Shown here: positions 18,784-27,543 of the stretch, in pieces
Position numbering within the stretch: position 1 is the first letter of the stretch
Layout of the letters: the number at the start of each line of letters is the position of its first letter
Assembly (NCBI RefSeq): GCF_900155475.1
Contig: NZ_FXAM01000001.1
Location: 1,599,501-1,663,500, forward strand
From: Methylomagnum ishizawai
GTDB taxonomy: Bacteria > Pseudomonadota > Gammaproteobacteria > Methylococcales > Methylococcaceae
DNA length: 64,000 bases
Direction of reading: 5' to 3'
Program-made: the position numbers and the translations under genes
Notes under the pieces: generated by a model
Seen by the model: the letters and a program-made list of their open reading frames with translations, nothing else
Databases searched by the model: none
What the model was told of the DNA's origin: nothing

Positions 18784-20301
18784 TCATACCGGATAGATCA
18801 CCAAGCGGCGCTCCGGCTCCACGCCGACGCTCTCGGCCACCAGGCCATGGCGGGTGACGATGCGGTGCTGGAGACGCCGTAGCGTGGAAGGCCGGGGATC
18901 GAGTTCGGCCTTGACCCCGCCCGCCTTCACTTCCCGCACCGCCTGCTCGGTTTCCCGCACCATATCGTCCACCTCGGCTTGGTCCTGTCCATGCACGATG
19001 TTGAACAGGCTGGCCAGCAGCGAGCGGAGCTGGGCCGTGGTGTTCTTCTTCACCCCATGCACACCCACCTGCGAGCGGTCCACCAAGCGCGATAGTTTGG
19101 GATCGTCTTCCCGTGCCCGCAGCGTCAGCACCAAGTCGGCTTGGTCGGGGAATTTCACCGTGCGGGCTTGGATTCGCAAGTCGCGGATGGCCCGGTCCAC
19201 CAAGTCGCGGCTGAGAGCATAGGCGTAGACGCGCACCGGCCGGTCGCCCTGGGCCGGGAAAACGCGGGGCTCGGGCCCGGTGTCCGCGGGCGAGGGATCG
19301 GCGGCGCTGTCCCCGTCTGCCTCGTCGGGTTCGGACAGGCCGCGGCGCACGCCCCGCGCCGGGTGGCCGCGCAGCAGGTTGTCCACGGCGCGGGCGGCGT
19401 CGGGATGGGCGATGACTTCCCTGCGGCTGACGATTTCGACCACGGCGTCGAAGGTGGGCGCGGCCTTGCGCTCGCTGATGGTTTTCTGGGTGCCGCGCAG
19501 CCTAGCCTCGTCGTCGCCCAGGATCACCGTCTGCACGCCGCCGACCAGGTCGCTCAGGGTGGGATTGCCCACCAGGTTGTCCAGGGTGTTGCCGTGGGCG
19601 GTGCCGATCAATTGCACGCCGCGCTCGGCGATGGTGCGGGCGGCCATGGCCTCGTCCAGGGTGCCGATCTCGTCCACCACGATGACCTCGGGCATATGGT
19701 TCTCGACGGCCTCGATCATGACGGCGTGTTGGCGGTCGGGAGAGGCCACCATCATCCGCCGCGCCCCGCCCACCGCCGGGTGGGGAATATCGCCATCGCC
19801 CGCGATTTCGTTGGAGGTATCGACGATGACCACACGCTTGCCGAAGTCGTCGGCCAAGACCCGCGCCACCTCGCGCAGCTTGGTGGTCTTGCCGACGCCG
19901 GGACGGCCCAGCAGCAGGGTGCTCTTGCCGCTTTCGATCAAATCGCGGATCAAATCGATGGTGCCGGAGACCGCCCGCCCCACCCGTAGCGTCAGGCCGA
20001 TGACATCGCCCCGCCGGTTGCGAATGGCCGAGACCCGGTGCAAGGTGCTCTCGATGCCGGCGCGGTTGTCGGCCCCGAATTCGCCGACGGCGCGGACCAC
20101 CGCGCCCAGGTCTTCGCGGTTGACCGGATGTTCGGATAAATCGATGGCGGCATGGAGATAGCGGGCCTGGGGTGGACGGCCCAGGTCGAGGATGATTTCC
20201 AACAATTCGGCGGGTTCTTGCCGGGCCAGCGCGGCTTTGATGTGGCTCGGCAGCAGGCGGGTCAGCAGGTGCAGGTCGTCGGTGGCGGAATGGCTATTCA
20301 C
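18784..20301 (-). CDS. AAA ATPase with R3H-type nucleic-acid-binding end (Ycf45-like)
   Basis: A 505-residue protein. The central ATPase (about residues 115-290) has Walker A (LLGRPGVGKTTK, about 133-144) and Walker B (EVIVVDEIG), in a SpoIIIAA/RecA-like arrangement. The SGTIDLIRDLIESGKSTLLL and LIGTAHGNTLDNL motifs are typical of the chloroplast Ycf45 group. An acidic linker follows, then a C-terminal region with R3H-like spacing (RLQHRIVTRHGLVAESVG). The role is unknown; a single-stranded nucleic-acid-linked function is assumed from the R3H domain. It is divergent from the tRNA operon. Confidence 0.85.
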   Translation of the reverse strand: MNSHSATDDLHLLTRLLPSHIKAALARQEPAELLEIILDLGRPPQARYLHAAIDLSEHPVNREDLGAVVRAVGEFGADNRAGIESTLHRVSAIRNRRGDVIGLTLRVGRAVSGTIDLIRDLIESGKSTLLLGRPGVGKTTKLREVARVLADDFGKRVVIVDTSNEIAGDGDIPHPAVGGARRMMVASPDRQHAVMIEAVENHMPEVIVVDEIGTLDEAMAARTIAERGVQLIGTAHGNTLDNLVGNPTLSDLVGGVQTVILGDDEARLRGTQKTISERKAAPTFDAVVEIVSRREVIAHPDAARAVDNLLRGHPARGVRRGLSEPDEADGDSAADPSPADTGPEPRVFPAQGDRPVRVYAYALSRDLVDRAIRDLRIQARTVKFPDQADLVLTLRAREDDPKLSRLVDRSQVGVHGVKKNTTAQLRSLLASLFNIVHGQDQAEVDDMVRETEQAVREVKAGGVKAELDPRPSTLRRLQHRIVTRHGLVAESVGVEPERRLVIYPV

Positions 20302-20460
20302 GGGCGTGTTGCGGCTAGGTCGGTGTGTGCATCATACACCTTGGGCGGGTCGGACCACTGTAGGCGGACGAGGGCCGTTTAGGTTTGGATAGGCGGGATA
20401 AGCGGCGGTTCGAGACGTGGCCCGGACCCAGCCTGAGGCTGAAAAAAACAACTTCAAGCG

Positions 20461-20489
20461 TTGACGGACCGATCCGACCTCGGTATTAT
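20461..20489 (+). promoter_or_regulatory. Sigma-70 type promoter of the tRNA operon
   Basis: TTGACG at 20461-20466 and TATTAT at 20484-20489 are separated by exactly 17 bases. A GC-rich discriminator (CGCGC) follows, as is common for stringently controlled stable RNA genes. The first tRNA begins about 50 bases downstream. Confidence 0.75.
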
Positions 20490-20538
20490 TCGCGCTCTTG
20501 ATGGTTCGCCTCGTGACCGACCTGAAAGAGTAATCGTC

Positions 20539-20615
20539 CGGGGTATAGCGCAGTCTGGTAGCGCGTCTGCTTTGGGAGCAGAATGTCGGGGGTTCGAATC
20601 CCTCTACCCCGACCA
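20539..20615 (+). tRNA. tRNA-Pro (anticodon UGG)
   Basis: 77 bases with encoded CCA. The acceptor arms CGGGGTA and TACCCCG pair. The anticodon stem TCTGC/GCAGA encloses the loop TTTGGGA, so the anticodon is TGG. The T loop GGTTCGAAT is normal. First gene of a four-tRNA cluster. Confidence 0.97.
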
Positions 20616-20616
20616 A

Positions 20617-20693
20617 GCGCTTGTAGCTCAGCCGGATAGAGCATCGGCCTTCTAAGCCGAGGGTCGCAGGTTCGAGTCCTGCCAAGCGCGCCA
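20617..20693 (+). tRNA. tRNA-Arg (anticodon UCU)
   Basis: 77 bases with encoded CCA. The acceptor arms GCGCTTG and CAAGCGC pair. The anticodon stem TCGGC/GCCGA encloses CTTCTAA, giving anticodon TCT. It starts one base after the tRNA-Pro, so the two must be cut from a common precursor. Confidence 0.97.
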
Positions 20694-20711
20694 TCTACAA
20701 GATTTCGCGAT

Positions 20712-20788
20712 GGTGACTGTAGCTCAGTTGGTAGAGTCCAGGATTGTGATTCCTGTTGTCGCGGGTTCGAGCCCCGTCAGTCACCCCA
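20712..20788 (+). tRNA. tRNA-His (anticodon GUG)
   Basis: 77 bases with CCA. The acceptor stem GGTGACTG pairs with CAGTCACC over eight base pairs, the extra 5' G being the hallmark of tRNA-His. The anticodon loop TTGTGAT in the stem CAGGA/TCCTG gives GTG. Confidence 0.97.
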
Positions 20789-20811
20789 CCCTTTACAAGG
20801 GTAAAGTTTTT

Positions 20812-20887
20812 GGGTCGTTAGCTCAGCTGGTAGAGCAGTGGACTCTTAATCCATCGGTCCAAGGTTCGAATCCTTGACGGCCCACCA
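20812..20887 (+). tRNA. tRNA-Lys (anticodon CUU)
   Basis: 76 bases with encoded CCA. The acceptor GGGTCGT pairs with ACGGCCC. The anticodon stem GTGGA/TCCAT encloses CTCTTAA, giving CTT. It is the last gene of the operon and borders the mobile-DNA region; I found no second copy of its 3' end in the window. Confidence 0.95.
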
Positions 20888-20895
20888 TATAGAAC

Positions 20896-20934
20896 AAAGG
20901 CTTGCATGGTTAAACCCGGCAAGCCTTTTTTTTT
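20896..20934 (+). terminator. Rho-independent terminator of the tRNA operon
   Basis: The stem AAAGGCTTGC (20896-20905) pairs with GCAAGCCTTT (20919-20928), with a 13-base loop followed by a run of T to 20934. It lies eight bases after the tRNA-Lys. Confidence 0.9.
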
Positions 20935-21002
20935 CGAAAAAAAATTCTGAAAAAATCCTGGAATCAACCTTCCCCGCTGGGCTTTCACCGGCACCAATGT
21001 AC

Positions 21003-21044
21003 GCGACACATAATTTGATTATCAGCGACACATAGATTGATAAA
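21003..21044. repeat. Two tandem copies of a short AT-rich repeat
   Basis: GCGACACATAATTTGATTAT at 21003 is followed directly by GCGACACATAGATTGATAAA at 21025. Tandem sites of this kind are typical of the ends of some IS21-like elements, where transposase binds. No matching transposase is nearby, so this may be an orphan end. Confidence 0.45.
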
Positions 21045-21082
21045 AAAATTCGCCGCTTTCCCCGTGTGCAAAGTGGCCTTAC

Positions 21083-21532
21083 TCAGCCGCTAGTCCCTCT
21101 CGGCCAAATCTGCCCGGTGGTCGGTCGCGACGGTGCCGATGTCCCGGCGGGAGCCTTGAGGTCGATGGACAATGTGTCGCCAGTCCTGACCCCGAACTGG
21201 TGGAGGCCGAACGGCGTGTCCACCATGTCCGCTACGCTCACGAAGTAGACCTTGGACGGGTTCAGCCCGGACACGGTGAAAGCGCCCGTGGTGGCGTCCG
21301 ACACCGCGTCCCCGATGAACGCCTTGGAGTCCTGGTCCCACACGCTGACGGTCCTGGCCACCGGCACGCCCCCGCTGTAGACGTTCCCCGTGATCGAACC
21401 CGCGTTGGTGCCGCCCGTGAACTTGTAGACCAGGCTGTCGGTGGTGAAGTGGTTGGGCAGGGCGGACGGTCCCGACGATCCCAGCGACAGCCCCATTGGC
21501 GCATTGACGTAGCCGGTGGAGAGGGTCGCCAT
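21083..21532 (-). CDS. Phage-like beta-domain protein, unknown
   Basis: A 149-residue protein. Residues about 45-110 (GSITGNVYSGGVPVARTVS and following) look like a carboxypeptidase-regulatory or Ig-like beta-sandwich domain, often seen in phage structural proteins. The N-terminal part (NHFTTDSLVYKFTGG) is also strand-rich. No signal peptide is seen. It lies in a region of decayed mobile DNA, back to back with a broken helicase. It may itself be a fragment of a longer phage gene. Confidence 0.45.
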   Translation of the reverse strand: MATLSTGYVNAPMGLSLGSSGPSALPNHFTTDSLVYKFTGGTNAGSITGNVYSGGVPVARTVSVWDQDSKAFIGDAVSDATTGAFTVSGLNPSKVYFVSVADMVDTPFGLHQFGVRTGDTLSIDLKAPAGTSAPSRPTTGQIWPRGTSG

Positions 21533-21543
21533 CGCCCGTAGTG

Positions 21544-22046
21544 GCGACGATCATGCTGCGACCCACGATGAGTTTTTCCCTGGCCATGCAGCAGGCGGGC
21601 CGGGCGATTATTTTGGACCATGCCGGGAACATGATTAAACACGGGTTGCCCACCGAGCCAGTGACATGGACCTTGGACGGCATGGATAAGCCCGCACGGG
21701 CCGGGAGCGACCTGAACCCTGCTTTGGCTGCAAAGCCCTGGTGCCCGTCCGCTTGGCCGAATGCCCCTATTGTGGCCGGGAACTCCGCAAGGTCGAGAAT
21801 CCCGTGGTGGAAGCGTTGCAGACGGAAGACCTGTACGCGGCGGCGGAAGGCGAGTTATTGGAACTCACGCCCGAGCGCCGGAAAGCGTTGACGCGCTGGC
21901 GGGAACAAGCTGAAAAGGTGTGCAAATCCATTGAAGAACTACAGCAGGTGGGGCGAGCTTGCGGCTATAAGGAGTCATGGGCGCGGCACCGCTGGCGGGA
22001 GTTGCAGGCGCAGGCTCAACCCCGGCCACAGGCGGGGCGGACATGA
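21544..22046 (+). pseudogene. Broken DEAD/DEAH helicase, C-terminal remnant
   Basis: In one frame from about 21556 the sequence RPTMSFSLAMQQAGRAIIL then DHAGNMIKHGLP is the end of a phage/plasmid superfamily II helicase. Compared with the family, a short segment between QQAGRA and AIILDHAGN appears deleted. At about 21700-21720 the reading shifts by -1 into PEPCFGCKALVPVRLAECPY (then CG), the Cys4 zinc ribbon that normally follows, and continues to 22046. The 5' two thirds are absent. The product is not functional as a helicase. It overlaps the primase start by four bases, showing the original operon order helicase-primase. Confidence 0.65.
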
Positions 22047-23452
22047 TGCCGGGTCCGCAAAACCGAGAAATCCCACCGACCCGGTATAACGTGTGGTCGG
22101 CACTGCGTTACGTTTCCCCGAGTTGCGACCATCGGGCATGGTTCCGCATCCTGGCCGCGATCAAGGACGCCCTGGGGGAGGATGGCCGGGACATCGCCGA
22201 TGAATGGAGCCAAGAGGGCGACAGCTACGATAAGGTCGCGTTCCGGGACGCCTGGAAGTCCGCCAAGCCGGGCGGGAAAGTCACCATCGCTACCCTTTGG
22301 CGAATGGCCCTGGACGGCGGATGGAAGCCGGACAGCGAAACCCAGCCCGAAACCGAAGCGGAGCGCCAAGAGCGCGAGCGGCAACGCAAGGCACGGGCCG
22401 AACAGGCGGCGAAACAGCAGGCGGAAGCCGCGCAAAGGGCGGCGACCAAAGCCGCCGCGCTGTGGAAGGCATCGGCCCCGGCGACCACCGACCAGCCCTA
22501 CCTTGCCCGGAAGCTTCCCGGTATCACCCCACCCGACACCTTGCGCGAAACCACGGCGGAACAGGCCGCTTCGATCTTGGGTTATACCCCCAAGAGCGAC
22601 GAGGAATCGTTGGCCGGGCGCGTGCTTGTGGCCCCGGTCAAGATCGATGGCAAGCTGTCCACGGTGGAATTGATCGACGGCCAGGGCAGGAAAACCGCCA
22701 TCGCGGGCGGGCCGAAAGCGGGCGGCTTTTGGGCCGCGCAAACCCTGCCCGAGGGCGACGGCGGCGGCTTGACCCTGGCTATCGGGGAAGGCGTGGCGAC
22801 GGTCCTATCCTGCCGTGAGGCGGTATCCTGGCCGGTGTTCGCGGCGCTCTCGGCCAGCAACCTACCCACCATCGCCAGAACCCTACGGGCGCGGTTTCCC
22901 GCCGCCCGGCTGGTGATTGTGGGGGATATCGGCGGCGGGCTGGAATACGCCCGCCAAGCGGCGGCAGCGGTGGGCGCGGCGCTGGCCGTGCCCGTGTTCG
23001 CCGATGAAGAAGTGATGGATTGGGTACGCGGGCACAGCAAGCCCCCCACCGATTTCAACGACCTGCACCAAGTCGCCGGGCTGGACGCCGTGGCCCGCCA
23101 GTTGCGGCGGGCGGTGGAGGGCGAACCCAGGCCGGTCCCGCCGATCCCCGTCGCCATTCCCGCGCCGCTTCCCGAATCCCGGCCCAAAGTGGTGGATTTG
23201 ACCGGGGAGAATGAGGCACGGCTTACCCTTGAGGCGCGGATAGCGGCCACCGATGATTTCGAGATACTCGCCTATCAAATCGGCCCGGAAGTCATCAAGT
23301 CCGGCTTGCGGGAATCGACCAAGGCCCGCTTGCTTAAAATCATCGCCAAGAAATCCGGAATATCGGTTAAGGCTCAGCCCTTTCAAACTGGAATAATCAA
23401 TAACCCTATCCAATTCATAAATACCCCTACCGCGAGTCGAGAGCCATGCTAG
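22043..23452 (+). CDS. Phage/plasmid primase with PriCT-2 and Toprim-like domains, truncated by an IS
   Basis: The start is the ATG at 22043 (MMPGPQNREIPP). Residues about 15-100 match the PriCT-2 domain (WFRILAAIKDALGEDGRDIA, DEWSQEGDSYD, MALDGGWKP). Then a basic, Ala-rich helix, a zinc-less core and a Toprim_3-like fold (LAIGEGVATVLS, with the acidic pair reduced to VGDIGGG where DxD is expected). Native sequence stops at about residue 444, where the IS4-family left end begins. The last about 25 residues are encoded by IS sequence. The loss of the C-terminal part and the missing second Asp suggest it is inactive. Confidence 0.65.
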   Translation: MMPGPQNREIPPTRYNVWSALRYVSPSCDHRAWFRILAAIKDALGEDGRDIADEWSQEGDSYDKVAFRDAWKSAKPGGKVTIATLWRMALDGGWKPDSETQPETEAERQERERQRKARAEQAAKQQAEAAQRAATKAAALWKASAPATTDQPYLARKLPGITPPDTLRETTAEQAASILGYTPKSDEESLAGRVLVAPVKIDGKLSTVELIDGQGRKTAIAGGPKAGGFWAAQTLPEGDGGGLTLAIGEGVATVLSCREAVSWPVFAALSASNLPTIARTLRARFPAARLVIVGDIGGGLEYARQAAAAVGAALAVPVFADEEVMDWVRGHSKPPTDFNDLHQVAGLDAVARQLRRAVEGEPRPVPPIPVAIPAPLPESRPKVVDLTGENEARLTLEARIAATDDFEILAYQIGPEVIKSGLRESTKARLLKIIAKKSGISVKAQPFQTGIINNPIQFINTPTASREPC

Positions 23453-24791
23453 AGCTATTCCGCCAGAAAATGCCCCTGTCCTGCCTGTTGTACGGCCTAC
23501 TCGAACGCTGCTTTTCGGCGGAGAGGCTGGACCGGATTTTCCTGGAGAACGCCAAGGAGCAATACACGCGGGAAATCCTGTTCTCGACGGTATGCGACCT
23601 GATGCTGAGCGTCGTCCTCAAGGTCCATCCCTCGATCAACGCGGCTTATCAGAAACAGCCGGAACCCCTTGGGGTAACGGTATCCGCGCTGTACGAAAAA
23701 CTCAAGGGCGTTGAATTACCCGTGTCCCAAGCCCTGCTGCGCGATACCTCGGAAGACCTATCGGCTATCCTCGATGCCTTGGGTTTCATCCCCGAACCCT
23801 GGTTGCCGGGATACCCGGTCCGCATCCTCGACGGCAACTGCCTGGCGGCGAGCGAGAAACGCCTCGCCGTCCACCAGAACGTCAGCGGGGCCGCGTTGCC
23901 GGGCAAGTCGCTGGTGGTGTTCGACCCGGAACGCCGCCTGATGCGGGACGTGTTCCCTTGCGAGGACGGCCATGCCCAGGAACGCCGCCTGCTCGACGCC
24001 GTGGCCGACAGCATGAAGGCCGGGGAACTGTGGATCGCCGACCGCAACTTCTGCACCCTGGGACTCCTCGGCCAAGTCCATGGCCGGGGCGCTTACGCCT
24101 TGATGCGCTTGCACCAGAACCTGCCGCTGACCGAGGAAACCCTGTTTTCCTGCGCCGATGAAAATGCGGGCCGGCGGCTATTGGAAAAGCGGGTCGGCGT
24201 GGCCGGGCGGCCCTATCGCCTGGTCCGCGTCGAACTCGAACAACCCAGCCGCGACGGAGACGCCTTCATCGACCTCCTGACCGACCTTCCCGCGGAGATA
24301 CCCGCCGCCGCCGTCGCCGACCTCTACCGCAGGTGCTGGACCCTGGAAACCGCTTTCCAACACGTCGAAAAGCATTTCAATTCCGAGATCGAAACCCTGG
24401 CCTATCCCAAGGCCGCCCTGTTCGGCTTCGCCGTGGCCCTGGTGGCCTATAATATTTTCTCGGTGATGATCTCGGCGCTGGACTGCGCCCATCAAAAACC
24501 CGTGTCTAAGGATATCTCCGGGTATTATATCGCCCACGAGATCGCCGCCACTTTCCTCGCGCTCATCCAACTGGGCGAAGGCTTGGATTGGCGGTTCGTC
24601 GCCGCCTGCGCCCCGCCCGAATTCGCCGCCTGGCTGCGTGACACCGCCCGCCACGTCAATCTGCGCGCCCTGAAAAAGCATTCACGCGGCCCCAAACAGC
24701 CCAAAACCAAGCCTCCCTACGATCCTAAACAGCCTCATGTCTCGACTTATCAATTGCTTAGGGGTAAAAAGTAGTCACTTTGAAAGGGCTG
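23375..24791 (+). mobile_element. IS4-family-like insertion sequence
   Basis: The left end CAGCCCTTTCAAACTG (23375-23390) matches the right end read inward, CAGCCCTTTCAAAGTG (24791 down), 15 of 16 bases. It contains one transposase gene. No target duplication is visible. The left flank is a primase gene and the right flank a different transposase, so a deletion or recombination has removed one original border. Confidence 0.75.
23446..24774 (+). CDS. IS4-family transposase
   Basis: A 442-residue DDE transposase with DDE_Tnp_1 features. The first Asp is in RILDGNCLAASEKR, the second in WIADRNFCTLG and the Glu in LYRRCWTLETAFQ. The family signature Y-2-R-3-E-6-K is only partly kept: Cys stands where the Arg is expected, and the Lys is one place late (HVEKHF). 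The C-terminus is rich in Lys/Pro. The frame is complete. Confidence 0.82.
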   Translation: MLELFRQKMPLSCLLYGLLERCFSAERLDRIFLENAKEQYTREILFSTVCDLMLSVVLKVHPSINAAYQKQPEPLGVTVSALYEKLKGVELPVSQALLRDTSEDLSAILDALGFIPEPWLPGYPVRILDGNCLAASEKRLAVHQNVSGAALPGKSLVVFDPERRLMRDVFPCEDGHAQERRLLDAVADSMKAGELWIADRNFCTLGLLGQVHGRGAYALMRLHQNLPLTEETLFSCADENAGRRLLEKRVGVAGRPYRLVRVELEQPSRDGDAFIDLLTDLPAEIPAAAVADLYRRCWTLETAFQHVEKHFNSEIETLAYPKAALFGFAVALVAYNIFSVMISALDCAHQKPVSKDISGYYIAHEIAATFLALIQLGEGLDWRFVAACAPPEFAAWLRDTARHVNLRALKKHSRGPKQPKTKPPYDPKQPHVSTYQLLRGKK

Positions 24792-25031
24792 GGAATACCG
24801 CTTATCGGAGACGCTATCGTCGAATACGACACAGGCGTTTGGATGTTGTGTGATGTTGCCTTTTATTATGGACCAAGCCGCCGACGGCGTGATATTGTCT
24901 TCATTGAGATAGCGGTTTATGGCGTCATGTGAAAAGGCGGGATGATGGTGATGGTCCGCGAAATAGGTTTGAGTGTAATTGGTCTGTGTGATTATGAGGA
25001 ATTGGCAGTAGTCCTGGCATCGCGGGGTCAT
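24792..25031 (-). pseudogene. N-terminal stump of an IS701-like transposase
   Basis: About 80 codons from an ATG at 25031, reading FSHDAINRYLNEDNITPSAA and VVFDDSVSDKRYSQ, the N-terminus and first catalytic region of IS701-type transposases. The frame is cut by the right end of the IS4-family element at 24791. Base composition is clearly more AT-rich than its neighbours. Confidence 0.7.
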
Positions 25032-25447
25032 GGCACGAAAAACCTCTTGAAAAAATCGCCTTAAATACTCAATAAGTATAATACGTTTTTAAGATTTCTG
25101 TGTAAGTCCTAATCGAATATTGGTCGCGCAGGGCAGGGCGAAGCCTTCCAATCTTCATCTTCAACTCCACGCTATTTTTCATCTGACAAGCAAATCAAAT
25201 GCCCAGAGCTAGGTTTGCTCTTTTAAAAATGGACGGTTTTCTGTAAAAAGATCGAGTCTTGACATCTCAATAAAAAACATCCCTTGAAAATTACAAAACG
25301 CTCCGAATACAATTCATCGGAAAAGCATCATCCATAAAAACTTCCTTTTTGCATGGATTATCGCCGGGACCAGCAAATTAGGCCCGGTCAGCTATGCTTT
25401 ATCGATTGCAAAGGCGTCCTTATCCACAACCGTTCGGAGAGTTCAAC
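25032..25447. other. AT-rich leader region of the T6SS locus
   Basis: About 415 bases without a gene between the transposase stump and tssB. It is much more AT-rich than the surrounding genome. It probably contains the main T6SS promoter. No -24/-12 sigma-54 site could be found. Confidence 0.4.
25284..25313 (+). promoter_or_regulatory. Possible sigma-70 promoter upstream of tssB
   Basis: TTGAAA (25284-25289) and TACAAT (25308-25313) are 18 bases apart, about 135 bases before the tssB start. The match is reasonable, but the region is AT-rich and chance hits are likely. Confidence 0.3.
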
Positions 25448-25975
25448 GTGGCGATTCAAGATGAAATACCGAAATCACGCCTGACCCTGCGGTATAAGAC
25501 CGAGGTCAACGGGCAACCAGAAGACATCACCTTGCCCTTGCGGCTCATGGTCACCGGAGATTTTTCGCAAGGCACCTCCGCCGACCGTAAAGTCGATCTC
25601 GATGAAAGACGGGTGCGCAACCTTGATGGCACCAATACCGACTCGATCATGAAGGACATGGGTATGACCCTGTCCTTCGCGGTGGAAAATAAAATCGACC
25701 CCGAGCGTGGGGAGGATTTACAGGTTTCTCTGCCCATCGACTCGATGAAATCCTTTTCGCCCGACCATGTGGCGCAGAATATCCCCAAATTGAAGGGCTT
25801 GCTCACCCTCAAGCGCCTGGTGGAGGAAATGCTCTCGAACGTGGATAACCGCAAGGAATTCCGCAAGTTGCTGGACGAATTGATGAGCCGGCCCGAGGAC
25901 CTGGAAAAGATACTGGCCGACCTCAAGGGCTTCGAGGGTTTCAAACTGCCGGGCAAAGACGCCCCGGCGCAGTGA
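25448..25975 (+). CDS. tssB: T6SS contractile sheath small subunit TssB (VipA)
   Basis: TssB and TssC assemble the cytoplasmic contractile sheath that drives the Hcp tube through the envelope. The start is the GTG at 25448, seven bases after GGAGAG, giving 175 residues with the standard opening AIQDEIPKSRLTLRYKTEVN. The PLRLMVTGDF, RRVRNLDGTN and C-terminal ILADLKGFEGFKL regions are typical. An upstream ATG at 25394 is possible, but it lacks a ribosome site and adds non-family sequence. First gene of the T6SS operon, 34 bases before tssC. Confidence 0.96.
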   Translation: MAIQDEIPKSRLTLRYKTEVNGQPEDITLPLRLMVTGDFSQGTSADRKVDLDERRVRNLDGTNTDSIMKDMGMTLSFAVENKIDPERGEDLQVSLPIDSMKSFSPDHVAQNIPKLKGLLTLKRLVEEMLSNVDNRKEFRKLLDELMSRPEDLEKILADLKGFEGFKLPGKDAPAQ

Positions 25976-26009
25976 TCCCGGTATTCATCATTTATTTTAA
26001 GGAGGCTAC

Positions 26010-27509
26010 ATGGCCGAAGAAACCGCAACAGCCACCGCCACCGGCGAGGCTTTGGACCTCAAACGTTTCCTGTCCAGCATGAGGCTCAATCCCGAGATCG
26101 GCGAGCCGGTGCCGATGGTGACCGACAACCTGCAAACCATCTCCGAGGATATCCGCGACGAGGACCGCTTCCTGTCGGGGATGGCCGCCGTGCTGATGAA
26201 CATCGACGCGGGCGGCGGCAAGTTCGACAAGGGCGCGGTGCAGACCCTCATCGCCCGTATCGACGAGATGGTCAACGCCCAGCTCAACGAGGTCATCCAC
26301 CACGACAAGTTCAAGCAGATGGAGTCGAGCTGGCGTTCCCTAAACGATTTGGTGCGCAACACCAATTTCAAGGCGAACGTGATGATCGACATGATCGATG
26401 TCGGCAAGGACGAACTCTACGAGGATTTCGACAGCAACGCCGTCGATATCACCGGCAGCGCTTTGTTCAAGAAAGCCTATCTGGCCGAATACGACCAATA
26501 CGGCGGCAAGCCCTACGGCAGCATCATAGGGCTGTACGAATTCGAGCATACCCCCCGCGACGAATTCTGGCTGAAGACCATGGGCAAGATCGCCTCCGCC
26601 AGCCACGCGCCCTTCGTCGGGGCCATTTCGCCCAAATTCTTCGGCTGCGAGACTATCGAGGAACTCTCGGCCATCAAGGACTTGGAAGGGCTGATGAACC
26701 ATCCGCGCTATGGCTCCTGGAACGCCCTGCGCGAGTCGGAAGCGGCGGCCTATATCGGGTTGACCCTGCCGCGCTACATCCTCCGCCAACCCTGGGACCC
26801 GGACCTCAACCCCTGCGGCAACCTCGCCTTCAAGGAGGAGGTGCGCGGCGACCAGAACTCGGATTACCTCTGGGGCAGTTCGGCGGTCCTGTTCGCCCAG
26901 AACATGGTGCGCTCGTTTACCACCTCGGGTTGGTGCCAATACCTGCGCGGTCCCAAGGGCGGTGGCTTGGTGAGCGGCCTCCCGGTGCATATGTTCAACA
27001 TCCGGGGCGAAGAGGAAATGAAAATCCCGGTGGAGATGACCATTCCCGACTACCGGGAATTGGAATTCGCCAACGCCGGGTTCATGCCGCTGATCTACCG
27101 CAAGGGCACTTCCGACGCTTGTTTCTTCAGCTGCCAATCCTTGAAGAAAGCCAAGAAGTTCAAGGACCCCAAAGACAGTGAAAACGCCCAGTTGGTCACC
27201 AACCTGTCCTACACCTTCTCGATCACCCGCATCGCCCACTACGTCAAGTGCATCATGCGCGACAACATCGGCAGCAGCGCCGACGCCGGGTATATCTCCA
27301 AGACCTTGAACGCCTGGCTCTTCAAATACGTGACCACGGTGGTCAACCCCGACGACCTGACTTTGCGCTACTACCCGTTCAAGGCGGCCTCGGTGAACGT
27401 GGTGGAACGTCCCGGCATGATCGGCTGGTACGATTGCTCGATTTCCGTGTTGCCGCATATCCAATTCGAGGGAATGGATGTGGAATTGCGCCTGGATGCG
27501 CGCCTGTGA
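26010..27509 (+). CDS. tssC: T6SS contractile sheath large subunit TssC (VipB)
   Basis: A 499-residue sheath protein of normal length. Conserved parts include WRSLNDLVRNTNFKANVMID, YGSIIGLYEFEHTPRDE, FGCETIEELSAIKDLEGLM and the C-terminal PFKAASVNVVERPGMIGWYD. AGGAGG precedes the ATG. With TssB it builds the sheath, and it is recycled by the TssH ATPase encoded at the far end of the locus. Confidence 0.98.
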   Translation: MAEETATATATGEALDLKRFLSSMRLNPEIGEPVPMVTDNLQTISEDIRDEDRFLSGMAAVLMNIDAGGGKFDKGAVQTLIARIDEMVNAQLNEVIHHDKFKQMESSWRSLNDLVRNTNFKANVMIDMIDVGKDELYEDFDSNAVDITGSALFKKAYLAEYDQYGGKPYGSIIGLYEFEHTPRDEFWLKTMGKIASASHAPFVGAISPKFFGCETIEELSAIKDLEGLMNHPRYGSWNALRESEAAAYIGLTLPRYILRQPWDPDLNPCGNLAFKEEVRGDQNSDYLWGSSAVLFAQNMVRSFTTSGWCQYLRGPKGGGLVSGLPVHMFNIRGEEEMKIPVEMTIPDYRELEFANAGFMPLIYRKGTSDACFFSCQSLKKAKKFKDPKDSENAQLVTNLSYTFSITRIAHYVKCIMRDNIGSSADAGYISKTLNAWLFKYVTTVVNPDDLTLRYYPFKAASVNVVERPGMIGWYDCSISVLPHIQFEGMDVELRLDARL

Positions 27510-27543
27510 CCCCTTAAAGACAACCACCGCGAGGAACTAACGA

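Noticed and set aside
23358-24804. GGAATATCGGTTA and GGAATACCGCTTA near the two IS4-element ends as a target duplication
   Set aside because: They differ at two places and the left copy is not adjacent to the end; probably chance.
25021-25060. Possible sigma-54 site TGGCACG upstream of the T6SS
   Set aside because: The GC element at the right distance is missing, so the -12 half is absent.
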